A DNA stretch of 64,000 bases from Acridotheres tristis (lineage: Eukaryota; Chordata; Aves; Passeriformes; Sturnidae), in the NCBI GenBank assembly GCA_037013685.1, contig CM072884.1:5952001-6016000 (forward strand). Direction: 5' to 3'. The position numbers were made by a program, and so were the translations under genes. The notes below the pieces were generated by a model. That model saw only the letters and a list, made by a program, of their open reading frames with translations. It made no database searches and was not told where the DNA came from. Positions within the stretch are counted from its first letter, which is position 1, and every line of letters starts with the position of its first letter. Shown here in pieces: positions 25,201 through 38,366 of the stretch.

Positions 25201-27691
25201 ATGTTCTGCATTGGCTTCTTGATTTTTCAGAGCACTCAAGAAACAGCAATATGCAAAAGAGGAAAAACTTGCCTTTTGAAGTGTTTATATGCCTGTTTCT
25301 TGTATTAAAGAAGAAGTGATTTTCTTCTTGTCTTTTAAGAACCATAAGGATGATATTTATTGTCTGAGAAGGTTTGAAGCCTGACTCTCTTTCCATAAGA
25401 AATTTAAGTTTCAAATCTTTGCAAAACATACAGGCTTTGAGCTATGAAGATGCTTTACTGTTTACTTGTGTTGAAATAATATTTAACCGTACCTCCAAAT
25501 AATAAAACAAAAATCACCTTAGTCAGGATGAAAGACTGTCTTACAAAGTCTGTTCATTTGGTTCCTTGTTCAACAGGGAATTACAAGATTCCCTGTTATC
25601 CTAATGCAATTGGACATGTGCCACAGCACAGTTGCCTAGAAAATATTTAAAAATTATACTTCTGAAATATACATCTGCAAAAATTAAAATTGCAAAATGA
25701 TCTGGCAAGGTTAGAGATGGACATAATTTAAAATAAATGAAATTCAATAGATAAAAGTAATTGGTAGTCTTATGTACCAAGTTGGAGATGATTGTTTTGA
25801 AAACACTAATGCAGGAAAGGAGCCCTGAGGATTACAGAGGAAATTATTTAACTATATGTTCAAGTGCAGCACCACTCTAAAAAGATGAATCCTATTCTGG
25901 GTTGTACTGATCCTTGCAATTATGGTTAAAAAAAATGCTACAACATTCCAAAATAGCATACATCACACTGTGCCATATATTGTAAATTACAGACAGAAGC
26001 AGTCTCTCAGTTGGGAAGAGAATTTCTGAAGGTCTACTGGTGGACTACTGCTGCAAAAATAATACTAAGAAAATGAAAATAATACAATCGACAGCTATAA
26101 TAAGTCCACATGCACCTAAGGAAAGACTAACACAAATTAGAATTCTTTTTTCTATAATGTTGAGGGTAATACTGAAAAGACAAAACACTATGTTTCAGGT
26201 TAAATAGGACTACACTGTGAGTGAGAAATGTTAGATAATGACTTTATTGAAGTAGAAGGAAGAAATAAATACTAATCCTCTTGCAAGCCAAAACAAAGTT
26301 AGACAGATTTCCAAGTTTGCTCTTCTGCAAAGATCAGACCAGGTAATTTTTCCTCATGTTGCTGATGTTGATATTGATCACTGTGTTAGCAGAATTTAAA
26401 GACTCCTGATTAAAGCAGAGTTAAACTTATGTAGGTATTAAAAACTGTCTGGTCAAACAGCACAGAGCTCTACCAAGGCCATCTATGTATTTCAAAGAGC
26501 ATCAGTTGTATAATACTCTTCTTCCTTGTCAAGAAAGCTCTTTACAGTCGCTGCTGGTGACCTTCATGCACTGGCTTTAGTCAGCTTTGAATGAAAGGAG
26601 TCCTAAAGGACAGGGAGCACAGAATAACTCAGCCACATTTTACACTTCTAGCACTGCTGCACACCCAGTTCTACTCAGGCCTGCCCAAATGCAAGACATT
26701 TTTGGTGTGTGTCTGCAGCTGACCAAGGAAGCTGGAGAGCTGCATTTCCCTGGCCTTGCAGATGGTGACATTACTGTTCTGCCCATTCACTAGCCAAGCT
26801 TAATGATCCCATGACACTGGAAGTGTTTTTAGTGGCATGAATGAGTGTTACTCATGCTAGAGTCATGTTTATGGTACTGCTTCATATTCCTTGAAAAGCC
26901 AGTCTTCTAATTTCTAAAGAGTGCAGACCTGTTCAAACATATTATTTTAGCAGGATATGGAGAGACTTTCTCATTTTATGATGCTCTAAAAGAGATTTTT
27001 CTCTACCTGAGAACAGCTATAAGATGCCCCTGTTCTTCCTGCACTTCTTCATCACATAGATAGAGAAATGAACATCATCCTTCCTGCAGCAGATGGCTAT
27101 AATGGCTACAGATGCCAACACAGGAATACTCATTCTTCCAACTACATTAAGCAGTCAGACTCCCTAAACTCCTGCTGTAGCCAGTGGAGCAAGTTAGTGT
27201 CCTCCAGAGGCCAATTAAGAACAGGTCACTGCCTTAAAAATATTACAGAACCTGGACAAAACAGCCAAGAAATCATCAACGATTGATGAATGTATCTGCA
27301 GTCAACCCAGCCATTGATCCCGGTGCCAATGAGGAGTCAAAGCCTAATGTACAAATCAATAGTGAAGATATTTGAGCTGTTAGGGATGACTTGCACATCT
27401 CACTACAGAGGACATTGAAATATGGAACAAAGTATCAGGAGAGATCCAAGATGAGGCTAGTGCAATTCCAGGGAGGATTCTCAGAAAGCTCTTTGATGGC
27501 TGAAACATCTTTTATGATAGAGCCCTTAAAGTTTCATGATGTCTCTCATTCAGCCAAGCAACAGACAATCTGTCTCTCCACCACATATACACAGATGCTC
27601 CCTCTTTTGTGGGATTTGTCTTAGTTTTCCAGATGCAGATGTGCTGTGAAAGAACCTGTTAGTGAGTAATGGTGTCAAAAACAGATAATTA
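19201..27691. other. Gene-free intronic stretch
   Basis: I see no exon, CR1 or LTR here. It contains the A22 run at 20989 and an A-rich CAAA/CAAG stretch near 21087-21133. Open frames, including a 113-codon plus-strand one ending in the A22 run, show no domain. Confidence 0.6.
20989..21010 (+). repeat. A22 homopolymer
   Basis: Longest homopolymer in the window together with 62713-62733. No matching target-site duplication seen, so it is not called a retrogene tail. Confidence 0.95.
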
Positions 27692-27915
27692 GGGGACTGG
27701 AGCCTCTCTCATAGAAGCTGAGGCTATGAGGCTTGGGATTGTTGAGCATGAAGAAGCAGAGAATCCTGAAGTTAATTCAAATTCAAAAGAAAAAAACCTG
27801 ACAGCAAATTTAGAGCTCTAATTTTCATAGGAAGCTGCTCTAACATAGTGAGAGAACCAAGCTGGACTAGATGACCTCCAGAGGCCATTTCCAATGTGAA
27901 ACATTCTGGGATCTT
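27692..27915 (+). mobile_element. CR1 LINE 3' fragment with internal deletion
   Basis: GGGACTGGAGCCTCTC...GGGATTGTTGAGCATGAAGAAG at 27692-27760 matches the CR1 'gggactgttcagcctggagaag' block. The tail CTGGACTAGATGACCTCCAG at 27863-27882 followed by TTTCCAATGTGAAACATTCTG is the classic CR1 end. The sequence between is shorter than expected, implying deletion. Confidence 0.75.
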
Positions 27916-28108
27916 TTCATTCTGGATGTTTTTGGGGTAAAGAACCTGCATATCACAAAATTCAGTAATGTGACCAATCCTGAAGTGCTAACTAAAAAAC
28001 CCTTTGGTAGATATTCACAAAGATAATCTTCTTTAGCTTTTCCTGGCATGAGCCAGGGTCATGCTGGAGTAGGGCCATAAAGGCAAGGGACACCAACTTC
28101 AATCATTT

Positions 28109-28545
28109 TGGTGGGTTGACCTGAGTGCCAGGTGCCCACCAAAGCTGCTCTATCACTTCCCTCCTCAACTGGACAGAGGAGACAAAATATAATGGAAGGC
28201 TCATGGGTCAGGATAAGGACAGGAAGAGATTACTCAACAGCTACCGTCAGGGGCAAAACTTAACAAAGACTTGGAAAAAATAATTTATTACCAATCAAAT
28301 CCGAATAGCATAATGAGAAATGAAATCAAGTATTAAAACACCTATCTTCCAACCCTCCCTTCTTTCCAGGCTTAATTTTACTCCCAATATTCTCTCAACT
28401 CCTCTTTTCCAGCAGTGCAGAGGGACACAGAATGGGGGCTGTGGTCAGTTCATCACTCAGGGTTTGTGCTGCTGCTTTCTCCTCAGTGGGAGGACTCCTC
28501 ACACTCTTCCTCCCCAGCACTGGAGACAGTTCTCCACGAATTCAA
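28109..28545 (-). mobile_element. LTR-like repeat (avian ERVL-type, partial)
   Basis: The plus-strand text TGGTGGGTTGACCTGAGTGC...GTGCCCACCAAAGCTGCTCTATCAC closely resembles a block repeated widely in passerine genomes. Read on the minus strand it would end in CCCACCA, as an LTR should, so minus is the tentative orientation. A diverged second copy of its middle lies at 35468-35628 in this window, which independently supports a repeat. The far end near 28545 is set by loss of resemblance. No coding remnants were seen. Confidence 0.55.
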
Positions 28546-28610
28546 AACTTAATCACAGAAAGAATTATGGTACTGTATTTTACTACACAGGATCTAAAAA
28601 AGTTGTAAAA

Positions 28611-28758
28611 AGTCTCCAGCTTTACATACTCAAAATCTGACTGGACATGGTCTGGGGTAACCTGCCCTGGCTGATCCAACTTGAGCAGAACAGTTGGACT
28701 GCCCTGATGACCTCCAGAGGTTCCTTCTAACCTCAGCTATTGGAGGATTCTCTGATTC
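28611..28758 (+). mobile_element. CR1 LINE 3' end fragment
   Basis: The fragment contains ACTCAAAATCTGACTGGACATGG, CCTGGCTGATCCAACTTGAGCAG and GATGACCTCCAGAGGTTCCTTCTAACCT, in the CR1 3'-UTR order, ending in a degraded ATTCTCTGATTC repeat. It lies immediately beyond the LTR-like block at 28109-28545. Confidence 0.8.
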
Positions 28759-29486
28759 ATCAAGCTTTTACCTGTATCACAATACTACAGCAAAATAAAA
28801 CAAACAATAAGTTCTCAGGCATTACTCTCCACCTTTTTGACTTTTAAATAGCTTTTGTATAACTAAAATCTGAGACCCTGCAGAGTGCTCTGCTGAACTG
28901 TAATAAAGGAAACTGTTCCATCCATAGAAATGTCTTACCTGGTACAGGGAAAATGTTGACAGATTAATATGATCACCTCTGGAACCGAGTGCTGTTCTGG
29001 GTAGGCCCTCCCACGGACACCTCTTTTCCCAGAATAAAAAAGAATTTTTAAAACATTTGATGGAGTCAGTGAAAATCTTTCCAGATAGAACAATAGAAAG
29101 TGAGAAGGTGGAGAAAAGGGACCCTGATATTTGTCTGAGTACACACAGGTGAGCTCCAGGATCCTGTTGTATGGGGTTGTCATCTGGTCTGAGCTGCTTC
29201 TGCCACTTGTAGGATAGTACAAGCTTGAGCCTCCCAAGAAAACTTCTGCATCAACACTGAATTACAGCATCATGGACAGAAATAACAACCACCATTGAGT
29301 TTTGGAAGCTCTGGCAACTTAGATCTTCAAATGCTGACTTTCTGAATACATTTTTGAACCCTCTCTGCTTGAATAGACAAGAGTCATAATGTATTACTTT
29401 TATTTCCAAGAAGTCCATTCTGAGATCAGGAAAAGAAAAATTAAATCATACACAACTTACTAAAAGATTGTTTAAAAAGATGAATT

Positions 29487-29540
29487 AAAACAAACAACAA
29501 CAAAACAAACAAAACCACAAAAACAAACAAAAAAAACCCC
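29487..29540 (+). repeat. A-rich / (CAA, CAAA)n tract
   Basis: Mixed CAA and CAAA units ending in A8 and C4-5. Confidence 0.9.
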
Positions 29541-32500
29541 CAATAACTTCGCAGAAAAATGCTCAGAACTAATTTCTCTAGTGTCTCCTAAATTTTAAAC
29601 TTCCTTTGCAGATTAAATTTTGTCCAGTTGAATCCTAGAAAGTATCACCAAACAGACATAGATTAGAATAAAAACAATCCACCACTACTGCCACAAAAAA
29701 TAATAAAATAAAATAAAAATTATCAGACCGTTCTGGTACGGAAAACTACAACCCTATAAATTTAAGAAATGCAGCAGTTTAACTTCACAGTCAGGTGAAA
29801 GGTAATTGGAGCCATATGGATTAACACTAACTCAAAGGCACTGTAAAGTTGTATAGGAGACCATGGGGAGCTTCCTACTGTAAAATCTCTTTACACCAAT
29901 AATTAGAAGAGTCTGCAACCAGGTTCACCTCTAGGGGATGAAGAGAAAATTTTATCCTCATGTGTAAATCTGTCTTCCTAATTTCTCCAGCAGACAAAAA
30001 ACAGTAAGTGGATTAAAGCAAAAAAAAAAGGGCAAAAATGCCTTTGTCTCCCCTAGTGGCACTTTAGAGGTTCCTTGAAGACTGCCTAAATTCAGAGGGA
30101 TGGAAAGGGAGGAGGGAAGACTGTGGGACTACTTGAGGATCTGGCCCAGGTGTGTCTATCTAGATCCAAGACAGAGAGCTCCAAACGAGCCAAGATGAAA
30201 CATTTCTGACTGCAAGAGACAAACCAGGATGGGAATGATGATTGCACTGCTCCGCAATGGGGATTGTGGGAGACAACTTCTCTGAATGTAGGAGCTGATC
30301 ATCCATTTTAAAATTAAAGATATATTGTTCCCTGTGAAAATGAAATCAAGGACTTGACTCTGATCTCCCCCATTACAGAACAAATCAGGTAATGTAAATC
30401 AAGTATCATCTTTTAAGGTGATCTCTACTGGAATAAATTTGACAGCAGAGACAGGAGTGTCAAAAAGCCACTACAACAATACCCAGGAGGCTCACTGGCA
30501 CTCTGAACTTTTATTTGGTCTCTGATATTTCTAGCAATTTATTAAGGAATGGCACCTAGCTCTGGCTGGGGATGAACTTAACACAAAAAAAACCCTACAG
30601 CAAACATCAGAAACATGAATCCTTGTGCCTAAGGAAAACCTTTGGGCACTGCTGAAATTCTTCAATTATGCAATGACAAGTACCTAGCTGAGTTGCTGAG
30701 CTCAAGTCTCTCAGAAGGTACAAACGCCTCTAGGCAACGGCCTGAATTCTCCTGGGTCATTTAACTGGATTGGGAGTGCAGGATAGATCCTGTTTCTGCA
30801 TCAGGGAAACTCCCAAAGAAAGTGCTGTTCCACTGATTTTACTCAAGAGCTCACCCACCACATATCCCCAAAATTATTTTCCTCTGGCAAACTGTGATTG
30901 TCCCAAACCTGCCTACATACTGTGATCCACAAGGGCCTGGTTAGACAGTCCTACTCAGAAGGGGCAGATTCTAGAATTTCCATCTCACCTGACCATCTAT
31001 TTGCATGCTATCACAGCTGGACTTTGGAACATCTGTCATTTAAAGTCTCCTTTGAAACTGTCCTACTTTATGTGAATGCAGACATTTCACATATAAATAT
31101 AAATACATACTAATTGAAGGAAAGATTAAAAAGTTTTCTTGTGTTTCCTATCTGCTAGCTCAATTTTTTTTCTGCTTCCTACTGTGAATATTTGCAGTGG
31201 CATAGCTTTGGTTCGTAAAGGTGTGAGCAAAATCCATTGGGGAAGTACAAGGCCCAGATGGTAACAACATTCTCTGAGAAGACTGGTGGACAAAAGGTCT
31301 TATATCTGGCTTGCATTATGGACTGTGACAATTAAAAATTTGTCCTTTCCTCCCCAAACCTTAACACTGACTCATCCAGCTCTCTGGCTACCATAGACTG
31401 AGCAGCCTCTACTCTATGTCTTTGTTTCAGCAAGAGCAAGATCTGACCTGGCTTATGTGTCACTTTTAGAGAAAAGTGGAGAGTCACAAGAACAGCTGAA
31501 TAGAATCCTTTAGGTTGAAGTTGCTTGTCCAGGTTTTATTCCCCCTCATTAGGACTTCATAATGTTTAGTTTATTTGCCTCCTTCTTCAGCTTGCTGTCT
31601 TTAGTCTACTCCTAATTTTTCTTGCTCTTTCCAGACATTTCTCTGAGAGATGGAATGTGTAATCTGAGACAGATACTTCCTATAGGCACCTCTGCCTTTT
31701 TTGTGGAAGTAGCCCGTGGCTTCCCTTGTCATGAAAAACAGTACCTTCCACATGCTACAAAACATTAACAAAAGCCAAATGTTGACTCTTCAACCTCCCA
31801 TCACACTTATTTGAATGTTTTCAAAAGACAAATCCCAGCTACGAGTCTCTTTTTTTTCATCCATAAATGATACAATTAAATGTAGATACTGGGCACTAGT
31901 TATCAATGTACAGTGCTGAAACCTCCAGAGATTCCACAACAGTTATACATTATGAACTTTCCTAAACAAAGCCTTAAGAAATTAAAAATCTAAGAATCCT
32001 TGTTGCTTGTAATATTAATACAAATAATGTTTGAATATATGAGTTATGAAAATGTTCTGTGCAGACCAGAACTGACGGAGTGCAGAAGATGCTTATTTTT
32101 CTAATTTCTATTTTGGTGTAAAGGTAAAAAAAAAGGTGACATTTCCATGGTTGAAGTTAAAAACACCTCTCCTCTGAAAAAAATAGATTCTGGTAACATC
32201 AAAAATATACAATCTATACAGGGTATGTGTATTAACTGAGGGGGAAAAAAAATGAGGAAAACAATTGTTAAGACAAACAGCAGACTAAACTAAACCTGAC
32301 AGGCTTGAGTGATGACATAATAACCTCTTACTCTGTGATGGTGACACAAAAATGCCAAAGGACACAAAGCTGTCAGTCTTGTTGTTTATTGTCTATATAA
32401 GACTAATAAAAGGAGGTTGGAGACTGACAGAACAGACACGGGGACCGTCCTAGACATTCAGTTTGCACTCTGAAAAATGTATTGATGGATTTAGGGGTGG

Positions 32501-35467
32501 CTTACTTGTTATTGCCTTTTTCTGCATTACCTCTGTGAGCTCCCACAAACTTTTGATATAACTTTTTTTTATTTTTTAAGTTATCATTGCTTTTTCAAAT
32601 TCATGTTTAGTAGTTATATTTGCTGATATTGCAATGCCCTATTAATTTATTGGACAATTGTCCAACTTAGTTGAAAACAAACCAAAGTTTTGCATAGCCC
32701 CTTAGGTAGCATCATGGTGAATAATGGAATATTATCAAACAATTCTATTTTTAGCTGTCTCAGAAAACAAAGCCTAAATGCATCCTGCCACATCAGCTCC
32801 TAACTACTAAAAATGGTAAGTGACACAGGTCTCTGTAGAGCACAACACTGAAGCAGAACCATTTAATTTTAGCACATAAATCTTGTAAGGCAGGTAAAAC
32901 TACAAAGAGAGGAACAAGGAAGAATCTACGCAGTGAAGTGTTGGTGAAAAAAAGTGACTTTTCTGGTTATTGCCCCATTTACTTTGTAAGAAACAACTCG
33001 TAGAAAATACTCTGAGATGAACCAAGTATCTTTCAGAGTTCTGCAGAATAACTCAAGGGGGGAGTAAGTCTCTGTAACACAGGAGGCAGCATTTGCAAAA
33101 TTTATCCACACGAGGATGCAATACCAGTGAAACTCAAATTACTCTTCTTTTATTACTCAAGAACATTATACAGCCGAAGAAGGGACCCTATAAAACCACA
33201 ATGTCATGCAACTCATTCCTTTCACTGGAGGGGTTGCACAGACCTATACTAGCAAGGTACACCTTTAAGACTTGGAAGAGATATTTTCTCTTCTAAAAGC
33301 AAATACACAGGACCTTTAATTCCTGATTCACTCCACCTCTCATATAGAAATTAACACTGAGAGGCACAATCCTGAGAAGTGAGCAATATATTTCCCACTG
33401 AGGCTGGCATGCTCCTCTCCAAAGCACTGAATGTGCTCCTGAGAAACACAAAATCTGTTTCTACTTTGGCTCCTGATTTGTGTTTTAACCGTGTCTGGAG
33501 TCAGTTTTACCTCACTGAGCCCATGATTTCTAACCTTATGCAGTCACAGTGACTTTTCCTTCCATCTATACATTGGCTCTAAAGTGTTATTAGAGAAAAG
33601 GCAAGGTAACCAAAGAAAGGTGGAGATTCAGCTCTTGCTCCAGTGTGGACGGGAAAACATTTGTTTATTGACACACAAACACAGATTGGCTGAGTGCTAA
33701 CAGCTCTGTGCATCTCCTGGCTGCTGAGTGCTGGGGCAGCAGCAGCAAGAACCAAGAACAGGAACAAAGTATTTGCTTGGAACAGCTGAACTGAACAGGC
33801 ATTTGAAAACACTTTCAAGTCCCACTGCTTTATGTCCATGTGCTCGCTACTGTGGCATTTGAGATGGATTCAATTCCAGTCTCCTCACTGACTACAAAAC
33901 AGTGGATTTTCCTCTCCCTTAATTCAGTGATTTTGAGTGATAATGTTCTTATTTTACAACCTCCAACAAATCATTTTGCTTTAAGGTAGTGCTTTAGCAC
34001 TATACTTAACGCCGGCCAACATAAGCGGAACAAATCATAAAGTGAAGGGCAATCAAAAACCTCCCCTCCCTTTCCTGTACTACACCTGCATCACAATGCA
34101 GTGATATATATTTTAATGAGACATGTGTCAGTGTGCACCACTGTGCTACAGGCACATTATTGCAGCTGTTGAAGTTATTTCTCTCTGGCATCACGTCACA
34201 GTACCTGAGAACCCCCAAAGCTCAGACACCCCATCATGTCTTATTACCTCAGTAATGTAGAAAACCTGCCTAGCCACTGAACTTGGCAGCAGGTAACTCC
34301 TCCTCAGCCCTTTTTCCTGCATTCCACTCACATGTTTCTGGTGACAACAGAGGTTTTTTACTGTTATTTCAACTGCAGGAATCTGCCGAAGTTTCAGCCA
34401 TCTTGTCTTCCTTGGGACAAGGCGAGAGGAAAATATGTGAATAAAAAACCTGAGTGCAATAGAGGGGTTTTTAATTTACTGAAGTGTGCATTAGCTGAAC
34501 TGCTTCTTCCAAATGTAGCATAGTCATTAACCTTCTTAAGAGATGAGCAGCTCTTACAAGCACATCCCCAGAAATTTAATAGACTTCTGCCTTTTAATAT
34601 GAAGATCTGTCCTTATTTTGTCTGCATTTTTTTTTTCAGAAAATAGATACTTCTTGTTATTTTAATAGTATAACAACAAACCTTCTGATAACACATTCTA
34701 GTCTCCTATATTTAAAGCAGTAACATGATGCACTATCATTTAAAAATACAGCTACAAAACAGTTTACCTCTTTTCGGCTTTTCTCTCTGTGCCACAGTCC
34801 ACAGTGAAAGTTAGCAACAATTAAATTAATGAGTTTAAACAAACCTGTGGTTTCAAGACCAGCCTAAAAATATTGCAAGATAGTCTGAAAGCACGATGTT
34901 TTTTACACCCTGATATCAGCCTCCTGTCAAAGTTGCTCTATTCTATGAAAGAATGAGATCTGGACCAAAATAACAATGAAGAGAATCACTCAGCCAGAGG
35001 TTCTCAGATGTAATTCCTGCTCTAACACATTGCTTGTCATAAACAGATTCTCAGATCACACTGTAGCAGTTAAGTTTCTAGGTCAAAATTTTATGTGCTT
35101 TGCTAAAGTACCATTAACAACTTTTACAATACCAAATGGCAATTACACTCACAGTCATGTGCAACATGTAAACAAACACTGGTACTGGGAAGAAAATAGC
35201 TCTAAACTGTACTAAAAGGCTTTGAAAAAAATGAGACATGAACAAAATGCCTAGGACGTGAGAATTGCACATTCTTATCTCAGAATTTATATCAGTCTCT
35301 TAAGTCTTGATAAACCTGGGTTTTACTTTCCACTCCTATTTCTGAAAAGCAGATGATGTTTACTAGTAGCCCAAGAGATACCGAGTCCATTAATATAAAA
35401 AAGAGGAAAGAGCTAAAGAATATACAATTTCTTGTTATGATAAAAAAATAAGTGACATTCTTGTCCT

Positions 35468-35628
35468 GGGAAGGGAATATATAACATAAGGCACGTGGGT
35501 CAGGATAAGGGCAGGGAGAAAATGACTCAGCAATTGCCATCATGGACAAAACAGGCTTTACCTGGAGAAATTAATTTAATTTATTGCCAATCAGATCATC
35601 TGAGAATGTATTTAAAATCAAGTAAATT
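35468..35628 (-). mobile_element. Second, diverged copy of the LTR-like repeat
   Basis: GTGGGTCAGGATAAGGGCAGG here matches ATGGGTCAGGATAAGGACAGG around 28204, and AATTTATTGCCAATCAGATC matches AATTTATTACCAATCAAATC around 28282, with the same spacing and order over about 160 bases. It is a partial copy, older looking than the one at 28 kb. Orientation follows that copy and is tentative. Confidence 0.6.
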
Positions 35629-37504
35629 ATCAACACAAGACTCAAGGTAGGAAAAAAGATCATAGCATCACAACTATCTTAGACCTCTACAACTAATTCT
35701 CTCACAGGGTAAAACCCACAACAATAATAAAAAAAAAAAGTTAAACAAAATCCCCCAATAAATAATAATTTTAAAAAACTCTCATAATTTAGGATATTTT
35801 AAGGACTGGTAGACCTGTATTTTTTCTAATAAAAATTGGGAGCAGTTTCCACAGCCTGGAGCTCCTTGGGGAAAATCTAGACAACTATATTGCATTTTTC
35901 CATGGCCTGTGCCTGAATAGATCTATGAACTGCAATTGCCACAGACTTGCTTGGTGTTGTTGAACCAGAACAACTCTCTAGACCAGCCATTCTCAGCTCC
36001 TCAGCCACAGATACAACATTTTGTATCTGCACAGTCTCAGAGAAGGGTTTCCTTCTTTCTTTGGGCATACCTGGCATCTGAAATGCCCAATATGAGGAGA
36101 GGGAAGCACTTGGTAGCACAGTTTATTACTGTGGCCTGTCTTTGTTACCTGGCTAAAGCAGGGGCCCCTGTGGATGCACAGGAACAACACACACTGCAAA
36201 TGTGGAGTATCACTGGACACAGCAGAATGCCACTGCATGGGGCTGGACTAAAAGAGAAAGCCAGGCTAAGCTGCATGCAGAAGTGGGGGGGAAACAGGAT
36301 GTAATACACAATAAAAATGTATTTCTGCTTTAAAATGTACTTCCTGGTGGTTATGGCTCGAGTTAATGACTTTTGGAACAGCCTCAAATGAAAGGTGCCA
36401 CAAAGAATGCATTAGATGTAAGAAGGAACAGCAGTACAGTCCCCAGCAAAGCCGGTTCTGCAGTGAAAAATGCAGTACCACAAGAGGAATATCAGACCCA
36501 GCAAGCCACTAATGGCAGGGTGCAGAGGGATCTGATATCAGTCCTGCTGCACCAGCTGAATTCAGCAACAGCAGTGTAAGCCCAGTGATGTGGTTATACC
36601 ACAGCAAGGAGCTGGGCTGGTATTTCTGCACAGTCCTGCCCTTGGCTGCATATCTCAGCTGATATCTCTGCCTCCTGACTGACGTACAGATATTTTTCAA
36701 GGCTCTTTGCAAGGCTATTGTTTCACTAACACAGCAGTGCTGTAATCCACTGTGGGAAATTTCCAAGTTTTTTTCCTATTTACTGAGTTGAATCTGATTT
36801 TACTGGCACATTGATTGCTGAAAAAAAAAACAAACCACAAGACAGAGAACTGGTTTATTCTTGTAACTAATTATGTGTAACCTTCACGTTAAGGGAACCT
36901 CTTATTCTTCAGATACTGTACTTTGCCATTACAAAGTGGATCATAATTGTCCAGCAGGACTAGCAAGAGTGCATCAGAATTCACAGTAACGATTTACAGG
37001 ACCATTAATTGCCTAAATATTTGATCAGTCTCTATCATTCATCTATTTCAATATTTATTTTAGTTTAAGTAGTTTTCTTATGCTCGTTGTCTCAGCAAAT
37101 CATATTGGGAATAGTTCTTCAAATAAGTTTTTACAGGATAGAATAAAAAGTGACTCTTATGTCTATAATCAGAAAGATAAAGCAGAAATTATTTCCCATT
37201 TTTCATTGCAAGGGGATGTTTTTGCTAATAAGACCACCTGAGCCAATGTGCCATAAAAGATCGTTTGGCACAGAGAATATACATCATAGATAAGCTTAAT
37301 TACTTTTCAAAGGGGAAAGAAAACTGCTCTGTGAAATAGCAGACACGTTTCATATTGACCTGACATGAGCAGACAGAGCTGATTGCTGCTATTCTGCAGC
37401 TCAGACATGGCTGTATTTCAAAAGTTCTGCCAGGCACAGGCAAGTTATCCACTGTGGCAGTGCTAGAACCAGTGTTGTTTTCACTTTTACCCCACACTAC
37501 TTGG

Positions 37505-38366
37505 TCTGGGCTCTAGAGAAGTTCTATAAGGCTCAGGCCAAGTTCTCTTCAACATCTTCATTAATATCCTGGATGCAGGACTCACAGGAATATTAAGTTT
37601 GCCAGCAAATCTAAATTGGAAGGGGTTGTCAACTCCCTCGATGGGAGACATCTTGAAAAATTAGAGATGAGTGACCACCAACAACATTAAGTTTAACAAG
37701 GGCAGGTGCCAGACTGTGCACCATAGACAGGACAACCCTTGTTGTGTGTACAGCCTGGGGAATGAGAGGCTGGAGAGCAGTGCCATGGAAAGGGCCCTGG
37801 GGGTGCTGGGTGATGGTAAATTCGATCTGAGTCAGCAGTGCCCTGGCAGCCAGGAGGGACATCCCTGTCCTGGGGGGCTCCAGGCCCAGCATCACCAGCC
37901 AGGACCTCCAGTCCTGGGGGCAGTTTTGGGTGCCACAATATAAAAAAGACATTAAGCTATTAGGGAGTGTCCAAAGGAAGCAATGAGGATGGTGAAGGGA
38001 CTGGAGGAGAAGCTTTCTGACAAATGGCTGAGGTCAGTTGGGCAGTTCAGCCTGAGGGGAGAGCTCATTGTGGTCTTCAACACCCTCATGAGGGGAAGCA
38101 GAGGGGCTGGCACTGCTCTCTTCACTCTGTGACCAGTGACAGGAAATAGCATGAAGCCGAGTCATGGGAAGTTTAGGTTGGATATGAGGTAAAGATGGTT
38201 GAACCTGGGATGTGGTCACAGCACCAGCTTGTCTGACTTCAGGGATCACTTGGACAATTCTCTCATGGACATGGGTGATTTCTGGGGTGTCCTGTGCAAG
38301 GCCAGGAGTTGGACTCAATGACCCTGTTGGGTCCTTTCCAGCTCAGGATTTTCTATTATTCTATGA
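37505..38366 (+). mobile_element. Longest CR1 LINE fragment in the window
   Basis: About 860 bases follow the CR1 3' half in order. First is TTCTCTTCAACATCTTCATTAATATCCTGGATG (end of the reverse-transcriptase ORF). Then come CAGCCTGGGGAATGAGAGGCTGG, GGACATGGGTGATTTCTGGG and GGACTCAATGACCCTGTTGGGTCCTTTCCAG, with a final ATTCTATTATTCTATGA-like terminus near 38350-38366. The frame is broken and no intact protein is encoded. Open frames on either strand here (about 80-107 codons) are repeat shadows. It is the most GC-rich stretch of the window and antisense to CADM2. Confidence 0.85.

Larger units (their letters stand above)
28759..37504. other. Gene-free intronic stretch
   Basis: Apart from the CAAA tract at 29487 and the repeat copy at 35468, this is unidentified intronic sequence. 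The part at 35870-36770 is somewhat less AT-rich and has overlapping short open frames on both strands, but none carries a recognisable domain. Confidence 0.6.

Noticed and set aside
35877..36766. Cluster of overlapping frames on both strands suggesting a gene
   Set aside because: No domain, no consistent splice sites or signal peptide, and similar open length on both strands argues for composition.
37629..37952. Open frames of 80-107 codons on both strands
   Set aside because: They lie in the CR1 3' half; GC-rich repeat sequence has fewer stops in all frames.
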